In this document: positions 27,147-37,453 of the stretch, piece after piece
Layout: every line of letters begins with the position of its first letter
Numbering within the stretch: the first letter of the stretch is position 1
Assembly: GCA_028279475.1 (NCBI GenBank)
Contig: JANQNR010000003.1
Location: forward strand, 124,001 to 188,000
Direction of reading: 5' to 3'
Origin: Rickettsiales bacterium
GTDB lineage: Bacteria; Pseudomonadota; Alphaproteobacteria; Rickettsiales; UBA998
DNA: 64,000 nucleotides
Made by a program: the position numbers and the translations under genes
The notes under the pieces: model-generated
Told to the model about the DNA's origin: nothing
Seen by the model: only the letters and a program-made list of their open reading frames with translations
Databases searched by the model: none

Positions 27147-30100
27147 ATGAAACGAAAATCCTTATTTCTGATTCTGGCGTTTTGCTTTGTCGCTGTCGCG
27201 ATTGTCGGAAGCCTGTACTTGATTCCCAGCACCCGGGAACAGGCACTGACCAGCTATAAGGATAAGGAATATAACAAGGCACTGGCACTCTATGAAAAAG
27301 CCTATGCTGAGGGTAGCCTGCAACTGGATACCGTCATGCATCTGGTCGGAGTCTATCTGCAATATGCCGAAGTGGAAAAAGCCATTGAGGTAATGGAACG
27401 TTTTGTAGAAGAACACCCGGATCATATCCAGGCGCGTCAGGAGTTGGGCCGCCTGTATCAGTATGGGCAACGCCCTGAAGATTATCTGCGCAACCTGGAA
27501 ATCATCAACACGCTCTCTGCATCGGAAGAACATGGCCGCAAGCTCTCAGAGGCCTACACCGTTACACAGGAAATCGAAAAACAAATCCCCCTGATGATTA
27601 CACGCCTGATGGAAGAAAACCAGGGCAATGCACAGGAATTCCGTGATCTCATTCGCCTGCTGGCCGCCGGGCAACGCTTTAACGAAGCACTGGATGTGCA
27701 GACTCGTTTTCATGAGCGTTTCCCGAATGACCTAACCTTTTCCGACCATGAACTCGCACTGAGTCTCTATGCTGACACGCAGCAGCGAGAAACCGTCCAA
27801 CAGTACGCCATGCAACTGCATGGATTTCCAATGAAACCGGAAGAGATTGCACGCGTCACCAATATTCTGCTATATCGCGTTAACTCGGAAGCGGCATACG
27901 ATTTCATCATTCATTACAAACAGGAAATTGCAGAAAATACAGCTCTATTTGCCCAGCTCATCACCATACTGACCAATACCGGGCAACAGAAACAAGCCTA
28001 CGCACTGGCGTATGATCGCTACGAGCAAGGAACACTGGCAACGGAACTCTATGACGACCTGCTGCTGCTTGCCTCCTTTGCCGGTAATGAGGAATTGGTC
28101 AGCGATTTACGCGAAAAAATTTATTATGACCGGCTGGATGAAAATGAACTGATCGCACTGGTCGAACTGGCAATTAGTCGTAATGACGCCTTGCTGATGG
28201 CCAAATTGCGGGAACGTGCTACTCGTCTGGCCGAGCAGAGCAACGATTTTTATTTAAGTGCGATCATCATTATCGCCGACCGGAACAAAGTCGCCGAAGA
28301 TCGAGTAGCGGAAGTGCTTCGGAAAGAACCGACTTTTTCCCGACGCCTGCAACTGGCACTGCTTTGCGCTGAAAAAGGCTTTAACCGGTGCGTTGACGCT
28401 TTCCATGAAACATTGCCCCCGGCTGACAGCCTCAGTGAAGCGGAAATTATTGCCATTGCACGGGTACTGGATGCCAGCGGCAAACCAGAAGAAGCCTATG
28501 AATATATTAACGCCGCACGCGACCATAGCGTTTCCCCTGCTTTGGATGCGGCTTGGTTCCCTCTGGCAGCCGCCTACGGCGACGCGGAAACGACCACTGC
28601 TTTTCTTGACACGCGCAGTGAGCTACTTTCTTTTTCGACGTACCATGATGCGTACTACCGAGCACTGGATCAGAGAAACACCGCCAATGCCATCCTGATC
28701 GCCGAAATGCTCTATGGGCAAGAAGAAAGTGAAGAGCACAAGGAATTTGTGATTCAGGCGTACGTGCAAGCACATCGCTATGAAGAGGCATTACCAATGC
28801 TCCGGGAAGTGCGTGATACCAGCGATCAGGCAGAACGCGATTATCTCTATGTCCTTTCAAAGCTGGCACGTGATGATGAAACATATGCAGAAGAGCTAGG
28901 GGCTTACGGTATCCATATTCTCAATCAGGGCGCCGAACCCAAGCGGCGTCAGACCATCATCTATGCCCTGACCGATGCAGGTCAGCAGAACCGCATCATG
29001 CCCTATGTTAAGGATCTGGCGATGCAACGCCCCAATGAATGGGCGTTCCTCTATGCCGATTACCTCAAACAATCAGCCGGAAGCAAGCAGGAAGCGCTAT
29101 TCTGGCGGGATGTCGCCGCCCGTCATCCCAACAATCAAGAACTGCACACTCAGATCGCCTACCGATTGCTGGAACAGGGAAGTAAAGAGGAAGCAATTGC
29201 CATGTTCCGCGAGCAGGCGGAAGACGAAGCTCCAGATTCACAAATTGTATCACAATTGCTCTATCTCTGGGGACCAGTCTACCCGGAAGAAGGAATACAG
29301 TGGCTGCTCGCTCGTGCTGACAGTGCCGATACCATGGCAGAACGCCAAGCCTGGCTGAAGCGCGCCGTGAATGGCAGCAGCGACGAACATCTCATCCAAC
29401 GCATTCGTACGACGCCGCAATTGCTGGAAGCGTCGGAAATCGAACAGCGTTATGTCGCCGCCATAAGTCGTACAGTTCCGCAGGAAGAGATACCGGCAGC
29501 TGTAACGAACTACCTGGCCCCACGCATTGAAACTGCACAAGAAACCGAGTCCCTGCTGCGCTATGCCGAACTGGCACAGGCTTACCGGCTGGACGGACTA
29601 GAGCAAAAAGCCTATACGCAAGCGCTGGCAATGAACCCAGACCATCCGAAAACACTAGCACGTGCTGGAGTCGCCGCATATGGCGACGCGGATTACTCAC
29701 AGGCCAGACAACTATTATCACATTATTTTACGCTCGATGTTCCTACCGCGACCGCCAGCGCCGAGACCTATCGCCCGCATTTCTACTACGCGGAAGCGCT
29801 GCGGCGTGAAGGAAAGCACAAGGAAGCACGCGCGCATTATCGTGAAATCGTCGCCGCCGGTTCTGCCGTGGATGAATCCGACCATGCGTTCCACTCCATG
29901 GCTGCGCGCGCCCTGGCCTTTAGCGGTCAGGAAGATAAAGGGCTGGAAATCTATCGTCGCCTGATTGAGACATTCCCGGAAAATCGCCAACTTCGGGCAG
30001 ATTATTCTTCGACCCTGATCGAACTCGATCAACCGGAAGCGGCGCGTGCGTCTCTGGCTGCGTGGAAGACGCCAATGGCACCAACAACTGGCGAAGCATT

Positions 30101-31517
30101 GCCGCTCTCTCTTTCTAATCTGAAAGTTAGCGCCTACCGGTTGATTGATGGCGGTGACAAAGTATTATTGCGTCATGAGCCGGGCAACACACCGCTCATA
30201 CCGCTGGAACGTGAAGGCTATGCATGGCTGGCCTATGCCACGGAAGGCCATAGCGAAACCCTGCTGGCCACCACCTCCAACTACCAACTGGAAGTCATGC
30301 ATAACCAGCAAACCGGCACATGGCTACACCCGGTACGCACAGAAGACGCGCAGCTTGCCCTACTGAATGACGACTATGCCATTCAGAATGAATTGATGCA
30401 TGCCCGTATCGAAGTCGAAACCGGAGAGGCCTACGAAGCATCACAGCGTGTGCGTCCGTTGGTCCAACAATATTCTGAAAATCCGCAAGTGCTAGGCTTC
30501 AGTGCGAATGTGGAAAACTATATCGGCAACTGGCCCTATGCTCGCAAGCTGATTGACAGAGCCCATGCCTTGCAGCCGCACAACGAGGATATCATTGAAT
30601 TACAGCGGAGCATTGAACGCCTGCACGCATCCAATGTCTATCTGGACGGTGAATGGCGCTCACTCGACGATAATGACGAATTCATTACCACGATCGGCGG
30701 CGTTTACGACATCAACGAGACTATGCAAGTCGGTATCGAAGTGCAAAATGACAGCGTGGATTCGGCGACGCTTCGTCTTCCTGACGGACGCCAAGACACA
30801 TTTGATGTCGAGCGGCAACGCGGCGAACTGTTCCTGCGTCACTTCGACGATGACGGTGCACAGGCGCAAGTTTCATTGTTTGCCAATAACGATACGGCGG
30901 GACTCGGTGCCTATTATCGCTTTGTCAATCGCTTTGGATTTACCCGACTGGGCGTTGAATACCACCGCCCCTACTGGGAATTTGTTGAAGGCGTGATCGA
31001 TAATGCCACTCGCGACCGTCTGAAAATCGGCCATCGTTACACGCCGGAAAATGACATTATCATTGACGGAACCCTGGCCTATAACCGCTACAACACCGCC
31101 TTTGATGATGATTTGTCTTCGACAGTCAGTATTGGCGGCACCGTTTCCCATGCCTTCCATGAAGAGCCGTATCTGGCCGTGGGTTACGGGCTGGACGCCG
31201 AATATGAGATTGACGAAGACAACGGCGTCGATGCGAATGGCATTCCATTCCAACGTTTCCCGCTGGATAGCCGGGAAGTGCATTCAATCTTGTTATTCGG
31301 CAATCATAATTTCTCACTGGATACCAACGCCGAAGGGCTCATCAGTTACGGCTTTGACCGAATCAGCGGTGACAGTGGCCCTGCGGCAGAAGGGCGCTTG
31401 ACACATTACCTGACCGACGATTTATCCATTCAGGGACGAGCATCTTACGGATTCAGAGGGGGGGCGGATGACGGCGACGTCACACGCGCCGGTATTCGAC
31501 TTCAATACAGATATTAA
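27147..31517 (+). CDS. pelB: PelB-like TPR scaffold and outer-membrane porin
   Basis: Secretes Pel polymer across the outer membrane. An uncleaved or signal-type hydrophobic N-terminus (SLFLILAFCFVAVAIVGSLYLI) is followed by about 1,000 residues of tetratricopeptide-like helical pairs, then a beta-barrel from about 1,150 to the end, closing with GIRLQYRY. At 1,456 residues it is longer than the Pseudomonas protein (about 1,190), with the extra length in the TPR part. Fifteen bases separate it from pelA and 15 from pelD; there is no room for pelC. Confidence 0.9.
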   Translation: MKRKSLFLILAFCFVAVAIVGSLYLIPSTREQALTSYKDKEYNKALALYEKAYAEGSLQLDTVMHLVGVYLQYAEVEKAIEVMERFVEEHPDHIQARQELGRLYQYGQRPEDYLRNLEIINTLSASEEHGRKLSEAYTVTQEIEKQIPLMITRLMEENQGNAQEFRDLIRLLAAGQRFNEALDVQTRFHERFPNDLTFSDHELALSLYADTQQRETVQQYAMQLHGFPMKPEEIARVTNILLYRVNSEAAYDFIIHYKQEIAENTALFAQLITILTNTGQQKQAYALAYDRYEQGTLATELYDDLLLLASFAGNEELVSDLREKIYYDRLDENELIALVELAISRNDALLMAKLRERATRLAEQSNDFYLSAIIIIADRNKVAEDRVAEVLRKEPTFSRRLQLALLCAEKGFNRCVDAFHETLPPADSLSEAEIIAIARVLDASGKPEEAYEYINAARDHSVSPALDAAWFPLAAAYGDAETTTAFLDTRSELLSFSTYHDAYYRALDQRNTANAILIAEMLYGQEESEEHKEFVIQAYVQAHRYEEALPMLREVRDTSDQAERDYLYVLSKLARDDETYAEELGAYGIHILNQGAEPKRRQTIIYALTDAGQQNRIMPYVKDLAMQRPNEWAFLYADYLKQSAGSKQEALFWRDVAARHPNNQELHTQIAYRLLEQGSKEEAIAMFREQAEDEAPDSQIVSQLLYLWGPVYPEEGIQWLLARADSADTMAERQAWLKRAVNGSSDEHLIQRIRTTPQLLEASEIEQRYVAAISRTVPQEEIPAAVTNYLAPRIETAQETESLLRYAELAQAYRLDGLEQKAYTQALAMNPDHPKTLARAGVAAYGDADYSQARQLLSHYFTLDVPTATASAETYRPHFYYAEALRREGKHKEARAHYREIVAAGSAVDESDHAFHSMAARALAFSGQEDKGLEIYRRLIETFPENRQLRADYSSTLIELDQPEAARASLAAWKTPMAPTTGEALPLSLSNLKVSAYRLIDGGDKVLLRHEPGNTPLIPLEREGYAWLAYATEGHSETLLATTSNYQLEVMHNQQTGTWLHPVRTEDAQLALLNDDYAIQNELMHARIEVETGEAYEASQRVRPLVQQYSENPQVLGFSANVENYIGNWPYARKLIDRAHALQPHNEDIIELQRSIERLHASNVYLDGEWRSLDDNDEFITTIGGVYDINETMQVGIEVQNDSVDSATLRLPDGRQDTFDVERQRGELFLRHFDDDGAQAQVSLFANNDTAGLGAYYRFVNRFGFTRLGVEYHRPYWEFVEGVIDNATRDRLKIGHRYTPENDIIIDGTLAYNRYNTAFDDDLSSTVSIGGTVSHAFHEEPYLAVGYGLDAEYEIDEDNGVDANGIPFQRFPLDSREVHSILLFGNHNFSLDTNAEGLISYGFDRISGDSGPAAEGRLTHYLTDDLSIQGRASYGFRGGADDGDVTRAGIRLQYRY

Positions 31518-31532
31518 CAGGAAACTACATCT

Positions 31533-32918
31533 ATGAGCACTCAGGATATGACCATGGAATATGATACACCGATTCACTCACAGGAGCATCGCCGCTTCCT
31601 GGGGCTGCGCGCCAGCGCCATTGTAGAGATATTCGCGTTCTTTGTAATTGCATTGGTCATACAGTATCTTTTCGGCACCAGCCCACGTTTCATTGACTCC
31701 TGGCCACATCCGTTCTGGGTGATCGTTATCCTTATCAGTGCCCAATATGGCTCCAATGAAGGCCTGTTTGCCGTACTGGCCGCTTCGCTGGTTTTGCTGG
31801 TCGGTAACCTGCCGGAACAACGCATTGACCAGGATTTTTATGACTGGCTGCTGGAAGTCGCCGCCCGCCCAATGATGTGGCTGGTAACGGCGGTGATTCT
31901 AGGAGAAATTCGCCTACGCCATATTCGTGAGCGCGACATTTTACGCAATGAGCTGGAAGACAGCCGTCGTCGGGAAAGCACCTTCGCTGATTCTTACGAA
32001 AAAGTGCGCGCCCGTAAAGAACGGCTGGAACTAAATATCGCCAGCCGGGTACGCACGGAGACCGACGCCCTGCGCGCTGCGAAGGCCATTGAAAAACTCA
32101 ACCCCGACCAGGTGATTGACGGCGTCACTTCCATGGTCAGCTCAGCCATCGGTGCTGAAAAATTCTCTCTGTTCTTGCTGAATCGGGATACGTTGAGCCG
32201 TCACCTCACCGAGGGATGGACAGAAGAAGACGAAGACGCACTGAATACCTCATACCGGGCACAGGATCACCTGTATCAGGCCGTGATTGCCCGCAAGGAA
32301 ACCTTGTGCGTGATCAACGAGGAGCATGAGCATATTCTTGATGGGCAAGGCATTCTGGCCGGTCCACTATTGGATACCGAAACCGGCAATATTATCGGGA
32401 TGCTGAAAATCGAGGCCATGCCGTTTCTGGAATTGAATCTAGAAGCCGTGGAAAGCTTCCGGGCGCTATGCGAATGGATTGCACTGGCGATCAGCAACGC
32501 CCGCTATTATCAGAGTGCGGTGAGTGATACGACAGTCAACCCGGAACATAACCTGATGACCAAAGGCTTTTTCAACCGCTACCGCGATTATATCACGGCA
32601 CTGGCGCGCCGCCTGAAATTCAATGTGTTTACACTGAATGTTGATGTCGTCAATCATACATCGCTGGACGCAGATACTCGCATTAAGGTAGCGCGCATTT
32701 TGTCCAAAACCGTAGATAAAACGCTTCGAAATGTTGACTTTGCTTTCGATCATCAGCAGTCAGGCGGACATTACGCGATCGTCCTGCCAGCCACTGATAA
32801 AAAAGGCGCAAAAATCGTGCAGGAAAAAATCGAAAAAGCCTTATTGAAAGCAACGAACAAGGAAGCACGTGGCGTGCATTATACATTCACCCTTAATGCA
32901 TTACACGAAGAGGCGTAG
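31533..32918 (+). CDS. pelD: PelD, c-di-GMP receptor of the Pel machinery
   Basis: Several N-terminal membrane helices (FAFFVIALVIQYLF, PFWVIVILISAQYG), a coiled segment, a GAF domain (about 180-335) and a degenerate GGDEF domain. The inhibitory-site motif is kept as RNVD (R399-D402), eight residues before GGHY, which stands where the active-site GGDEF would be. In Pseudomonas this site binds c-di-GMP and switches on export while the enzyme activity is lost. The same reading applies here. Confidence 0.9.
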   Translation: MSTQDMTMEYDTPIHSQEHRRFLGLRASAIVEIFAFFVIALVIQYLFGTSPRFIDSWPHPFWVIVILISAQYGSNEGLFAVLAASLVLLVGNLPEQRIDQDFYDWLLEVAARPMMWLVTAVILGEIRLRHIRERDILRNELEDSRRRESTFADSYEKVRARKERLELNIASRVRTETDALRAAKAIEKLNPDQVIDGVTSMVSSAIGAEKFSLFLLNRDTLSRHLTEGWTEEDEDALNTSYRAQDHLYQAVIARKETLCVINEEHEHILDGQGILAGPLLDTETGNIIGMLKIEAMPFLELNLEAVESFRALCEWIALAISNARYYQSAVSDTTVNPEHNLMTKGFFNRYRDYITALARRLKFNVFTLNVDVVNHTSLDADTRIKVARILSKTVDKTLRNVDFAFDHQQSGGHYAIVLPATDKKGAKIVQEKIEKALLKATNKEARGVHYTFTLNALHEEA

Positions 32919-32927
32919 TCACTGATT

Positions 32928-34046
32928 ATGGCTTCTGTGTATCACACTCCCTATCAGACCGTCGCCGACTACTTCACCCCTGCCGATGTGCATGAGGTGG
33001 AGCGGGTCGAGAATGGTGACACCCTAATTGCACTGGTATTTTCCCTGCTCTGGACCTTTCTACACGGGCTAGTCACCTATTGGGTGTTCTGGAATGAATT
33101 ACCGTTCGTTTATGGACTCGCCATTCATGCCATACTAACACTCGTCGTTGCCGTTGCCACCCTGATACTCAAAGGCATGGGGCGGGACATTCGCCATCTC
33201 TATATTCTTTCGATCAGCAGCGCTGGTGCCGGAGTGTTCGGCGCAGCAGGCACCCTACTCTGCACACTACTAACGTTTTTCTATACCCGCTTCTCCCTGC
33301 CGTTTGGCGATTGGTACCGCGCCATCTATCCAGACTTCCGCCACACGCATGAGGAAACCCTGTATGAACATCTGGTGTCCGGTAAAGATGAAGCGCCCCG
33401 GCCTTACAGTGTGGTGTCGTTCCTTGATGTGATGGCATTGGGAAGTGAAGCACAGAAACGCCGGGCGCTAACCCGCATGACCGATCATTTCCAGCCCGCC
33501 TTTGCACCGGCCTATCAGCGCGCCCTTCAGGATGAAAGCAACACGATCCGCGTACAGGCAGCGGCGTCGATCGCTGCGATTGAGCAGCAATTCGGCACCA
33601 TGGTGATGGATGTTGAACGGCTGGAACGCCGTCACCCGGACGATCCAATCCTTAAGCTGGGACTGGCACGATTCTATGACAGCTATGCCTTTACCGGGCT
33701 GCTCGATGAAGAACGGGAAGAAGAAAACCGACTCAAAGCATTGGAGAAATACCGGGAATATCTGGAAATGCGTCCTGCCGATGTCGATGCCCGCATTGAG
33801 GCCGGTCGCCTGTTACTGCGAAGCGGTGATTATGATCAAGTGATTGTGTTATTGCGCGACTGTATGGACGCCGGTTATGGCACCGACACGTTGAAACTGT
33901 GGATGCTGGAAGCGCTCTATGCTTCCGGGCGCTTCGGCGAATTACGTAAAATGGCGCCGGAATGTCTGCCACTAGTAGAGTGGCTGAAAGAGATCCGCCC
34001 CCGACTGGCACGAGCCGTTGAAACCTGGGGAGGTGCCACCACATGA
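32928..34046 (+). CDS. pelE: PelE-like membrane protein with TPR-like C-terminus
   Basis: Two or three N-terminal transmembrane helices (VFSLLWTFLHGLVTYWVF, GLAIHAILTLVVAVATLIL, a third near 95-112) precede a helical repeat region resembling HEAT and TPR units (AEQ-type SIAAIEQQFGTMVMDVERL, RLLLRSGDYDQVIVLLRDCMD). Size and order match PelE, a partner of PelD, PelF and PelG at the inner membrane. Its stop overlaps the pelF start by 4 bases. Confidence 0.85.
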   Translation: MASVYHTPYQTVADYFTPADVHEVERVENGDTLIALVFSLLWTFLHGLVTYWVFWNELPFVYGLAIHAILTLVVAVATLILKGMGRDIRHLYILSISSAGAGVFGAAGTLLCTLLTFFYTRFSLPFGDWYRAIYPDFRHTHEETLYEHLVSGKDEAPRPYSVVSFLDVMALGSEAQKRRALTRMTDHFQPAFAPAYQRALQDESNTIRVQAAASIAAIEQQFGTMVMDVERLERRHPDDPILKLGLARFYDSYAFTGLLDEEREEENRLKALEKYREYLEMRPADVDARIEAGRLLLRSGDYDQVIVLLRDCMDAGYGTDTLKLWMLEALYASGRFGELRKMAPECLPLVEWLKEIRPRLARAVETWGGATT

Positions 34047-35551
34047 CCTCCCATGCCAAACCAAATAACCACAGAGAAACCGCAGATGTCTGCCTGATCC
34101 TGGAAGGCACCTACCCCTACGTGCGCGGTGGCGTCTCCGGCTGGACGCATGATTTGATTACCCATCAAAGTCACCTCACCTTTCACCTGATCTGCATCCT
34201 GCCACCTGGCACGGAAGCCCCCACCCCGATTTATGATCTTCCACCCAATGTCTTAAGCGTCACCGACGTGGTGCTGGGACGCATTCCTGACGGCAGAGGA
34301 CATCCTGGGCGCAACGTACTCAAACGACTGCACCCACATCTGGAACAATTGTCTGGTACGCAAGCATCCTTCGATCACCTACAACAAATACTCGCTATTC
34401 TTCATGCAGATAAAGACATCTCCAGTGAAGAGTACCTACTCAACAGTAAGGATACCTGGCAGGTCATCGAACAGATGTACGAGGCATACTATCACGACAG
34501 TTCCATGCTGGATTATTTCTGGTCGTGGCGCGCGCTGTTCGGCAGCGTCTTTTCAGTAATGCTGTGCCGCTTGCCTGACGCTGGCGTCTATCACACACTG
34601 TGCACCGGCTATGCCGGGTTGCTGGCCGCCCGCGCCAAAGCAGAAAAAGACAAACCGGTCATTGTCACCGAACATGGCATCTACACCAATGAGCGCCGCA
34701 TCGAAATAGCTTCCGCAAAATGGTTAGAGGAAACCGCTACCAGCCAATTGACGATTGACACGCTACGCAGCGATCTGCGCGATCTGTGGATGCATGCTTT
34801 CAGTAATTACTCACGCATCTGCTACGAAGCCAGCGACCGCATCCTCACCCTGTTCGCCGGCAATCAGGAGGCACAGCGCAATGACGGTGCAGCAGAAGAC
34901 AAGCTGGCCCTGATCCCCAACGGGGTCGATGTCAAGCGCTTTGGCGCCCTCTCCCGCAAATCTCATGATGTCCCTACCATTGCCATGATTGGTCGTGTGG
35001 TGCCGATCAAGGATGTGAAAAGCTTCCTGCGTGCCTGCGCCATGATGCGCGATACGCTGGGCGAATTGAAAGCCTACATCATGGGGAACCTGGAAGAGGA
35101 CCCGGAATATGTTGCCGAATGCCAGGAATTGGCTGCACATTTGCTGCTGGATGATGTCGTCGAATTTACCGGGGCCGTGCGGGTGGATGACTATCTACCG
35201 AAGATCGATGTGGTGGTGTTTACCTCCGTCTCCGAAGCGCAGCCACTGGTGATTTTAGAAGCGGGCGCAGCAGGCATCCCGGTTGTGGCAACCCGCGTCG
35301 GTGCCTGCGAAGAAATGATTATGGGCACGGAAGACGAATTGCCACCATTGGGTGCCGGGGGCGCAGCAGTGCCGCTGGCTAACCCCAGCGCCGTCGCAGC
35401 AGAAACCCTCAAACTACTGACGGATAAGGCATGGTACGAAGAATGTGCCAATGCCCTGCGCACCCGCGTCCATCGCGACTACACCAAAACCCAACAGCAG
35501 GACGCCTATCGCGGACTGTATGCATCGCTGATGGAGAAAGAGCATGTTTGA
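34043..35551 (+). CDS. pelF: PelF, GT4-family glycosyltransferase
   Basis: The cytosolic polymerase of the Pel system, using UDP-GlcNAc in Pseudomonas. The EGTYPYVRGGVSGWTHDLI start, LIPNGVDVKRFG hinge and EAQPLVILEAGAAGIPVVAT donor-site motif with the two Glu are intact. Length 502. The end overlaps the next gene by 8 bases, so the inserted hypothetical gene is coupled to it. Confidence 0.94.
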   Translation: MTSHAKPNNHRETADVCLILEGTYPYVRGGVSGWTHDLITHQSHLTFHLICILPPGTEAPTPIYDLPPNVLSVTDVVLGRIPDGRGHPGRNVLKRLHPHLEQLSGTQASFDHLQQILAILHADKDISSEEYLLNSKDTWQVIEQMYEAYYHDSSMLDYFWSWRALFGSVFSVMLCRLPDAGVYHTLCTGYAGLLAARAKAEKDKPVIVTEHGIYTNERRIEIASAKWLEETATSQLTIDTLRSDLRDLWMHAFSNYSRICYEASDRILTLFAGNQEAQRNDGAAEDKLALIPNGVDVKRFGALSRKSHDVPTIAMIGRVVPIKDVKSFLRACAMMRDTLGELKAYIMGNLEEDPEYVAECQELAAHLLLDDVVEFTGAVRVDDYLPKIDVVVFTSVSEAQPLVILEAGAAGIPVVATRVGACEEMIMGTEDELPPLGAGGAAVPLANPSAVAAETLKLLTDKAWYEECANALRTRVHRDYTKTQQQDAYRGLYASLMEKEHV

Positions 35552-36305
35552 TCACAGTGATATTACTCCCAAAGCTTACTTCGATAAAATGTTAGGTGAT
35601 GCATACAACATCACATGCTCAGCGATTGAAACGACCGAAGCACAGGAGCTTCCTCATCTCAACGTTTTTGGGGAAAAACTCTATTTGGTGAAAGCCACAG
35701 GACTGCCGGATACACATGAAGAAAGGCACGCGGATGTCAATGAAACACAGCCTTATTTTGTTGCTGAGGGAGAGCCTCAACCTGATGAGATTCACCCTTT
35801 ACCGGTTAATGATGACCTTGAATATTGTCAGTTATTTTTCAAAATTCCACTGACTGAGGAACAAATTGAGGCAAAAATTGAAGAAAGAAAGTCCTGGGGT
35901 ACGAATACAAATATCAACAGCGACGAACCACCCACCGCAGATATTGCCATTGAGTTCACACAGGAGGGCATTCATATTTCCGGATGGAATGGTCTGCTGG
36001 AACAACCTTATCGCCAAACTGAAGAGGGCGCAGAACCAGGAGAACTGGAATTTGATGAGGCAAGTAAATGCTTCGCCCCTGCTGAACACGGAGAATACTG
36101 GCAAGGTGAAGTCATAGGTGGCAATGGGAAGGAGCAAGATATCCTTGGTCAGATCAGTGATGCATTAGAACAGGATGCACAGTTCAGACAAGCATTTGAG
36201 GCGTTGATCACCCAGGATCAGCAAGTCTCTAATACTGTTGATAATCCACAATCAACAGGACGCATTGAAAACAATATGGGGCAAACGCCTGATTCTCTAT
36301 CATAA
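35544..36305 (+). CDS. Acidic hypothetical protein inserted between pelF and pelG
   Basis: The 253-residue product is acidic and soluble, with no signal peptide, membrane helix or recognised motif. Its start lies 8 bases inside pelF and its stop is 4 bases before the Fic gene, so the three are one translational series. A strand-rich central part (IAIEFTQEGIHISGWNG) is followed by a charged tail. Possible partner of the Fic protein, purely from position. Confidence 0.7.
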   Translation: MFDHSDITPKAYFDKMLGDAYNITCSAIETTEAQELPHLNVFGEKLYLVKATGLPDTHEERHADVNETQPYFVAEGEPQPDEIHPLPVNDDLEYCQLFFKIPLTEEQIEAKIEERKSWGTNTNINSDEPPTADIAIEFTQEGIHISGWNGLLEQPYRQTEEGAEPGELEFDEASKCFAPAEHGEYWQGEVIGGNGKEQDILGQISDALEQDAQFRQAFEALITQDQQVSNTVDNPQSTGRIENNMGQTPDSLS

Positions 36306-36309
36306 GCAC

Positions 36310-37389
36310 ATGACATCCTTCGACCCGCAATTTCTGGAACGACTGACCTTCCCACATCGTATGTTCGGCATCATTCGCAAGATTGGTGCCTATCAGGGAA
36401 AGCAGGAAATGTATGCGGAAAAGGCTCCGGAGATGCTGGCGAATCTGCAAATGGTGGCTATCATCGAGAGCGTGGAATCCTCCAACCGCATCGAAAATAT
36501 TGTGGTTGGACCGAAAACAATTGCGGCGATTGTCAGAGAACAGCAACCTCCTGCTAAAGGGAACCGCCCCCAAGGAGAAGTAGCCGGCTACCGCGATGTG
36601 CTGAAGCAAATGCACGAACGCCATGAAAATATTCCTTTTACAGACAATCTTGTCCTTCAATTTCACCGGGACATGATGAAATATACGGCAGCGGGTGGAG
36701 GTGTGTGGAAAAACAGTCAGAACCAGATCGCCGAGAAATTTCCTGATGGCACGATCAAGAAGATTCGCTTTGATCCCACGCCTCCACACCTGACTCCCGA
36801 TGCCATGCGTCAATTACATACTTCATTCAATTATCAACTGGAAAAAGGGGAAATAGACCCGCTTTTGTTGATTCCACTTTATGTACTCGATTTTCTGTGT
36901 ATCCACCCCTTCAGTGATGGTAATGGACGCATGTCACGTCTACTCACGACATTACTATTATACCATCAACACTATGATGTATGCTGCTACATATCATTGG
37001 AACGTCTGGTCGAACAAACCAAAGATTCCTATTATGAAACTCTTTATGAGTCATCGCAGGGCTGGCATGAAAACAATCATAATCCTTTGCCATTCGTTGA
37101 ATACCTGCTAGGCGTGATACTGGCCGCATATGGTGAACTGGAAGACCGTATTGAAACAGTGCGTGACATTCCCGGCGTTAAAACTCAGATGGTACATACA
37201 GCACTCAAACAGTTCAAAGGCGAATTTTCATTTGGTGAACTGATTGAGGCATGTCCATTTGTCAGTAAGCAGATGGTTCGTAAAGTTTTAAATGACATGA
37301 ATGAGGATGGAAAAGTTATGCATAACAATAAGCAAGGAAGATCAGCAAAATGGAGAGTCACAGATAATGATACTAATGAGCACGAATAG
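36310..37389 (+). CDS. Fic-domain protein (class II, probable AMP transferase)
   Basis: The catalytic motif HPFSDGNGRMSR is complete, with His199 and the phosphate-binding GNGR. An N-terminal inhibitory helix carries the S-x-x-x-E-N motif (S58, E62, N63), the mark of self-inhibited class II Fic enzymes that AMPylate targets. A C-terminal winged-helix region (SFGELIEACPFVSKQMVRKVLNDM) suggests DNA or protein binding. ATG 36310 is chosen over an upstream TTG because the 24 extra residues do not fit the family. Target unknown. Confidence 0.9.
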   Translation: MTSFDPQFLERLTFPHRMFGIIRKIGAYQGKQEMYAEKAPEMLANLQMVAIIESVESSNRIENIVVGPKTIAAIVREQQPPAKGNRPQGEVAGYRDVLKQMHERHENIPFTDNLVLQFHRDMMKYTAAGGGVWKNSQNQIAEKFPDGTIKKIRFDPTPPHLTPDAMRQLHTSFNYQLEKGEIDPLLLIPLYVLDFLCIHPFSDGNGRMSRLLTTLLLYHQHYDVCCYISLERLVEQTKDSYYETLYESSQGWHENNHNPLPFVEYLLGVILAAYGELEDRIETVRDIPGVKTQMVHTALKQFKGEFSFGELIEACPFVSKQMVRKVLNDMNEDGKVMHNNKQGRSAKWRVTDNDTNEHE

Positions 37390-37435
37390 TACTAATAGAT
37401 AGGTATTTATTAGCACCATTCGTGCTCCATTAGCA
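37371..37435. repeat. Inverted repeat between the Fic gene and pelG
   Basis: TACTAATG-AGCACGAAT (37371-37387) against ATTCGTGCTCCATTAGCA (37418-37435), nearly perfect with one extra base, around a 30-base centre that repeats TACTAATAG. The left arm includes the Fic stop codon. No T run follows, so it looks more like an operator or mRNA stem than a terminator. Confidence 0.7.
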
Positions 37436-37453
37436 CTATTAGGAAATAAAATT

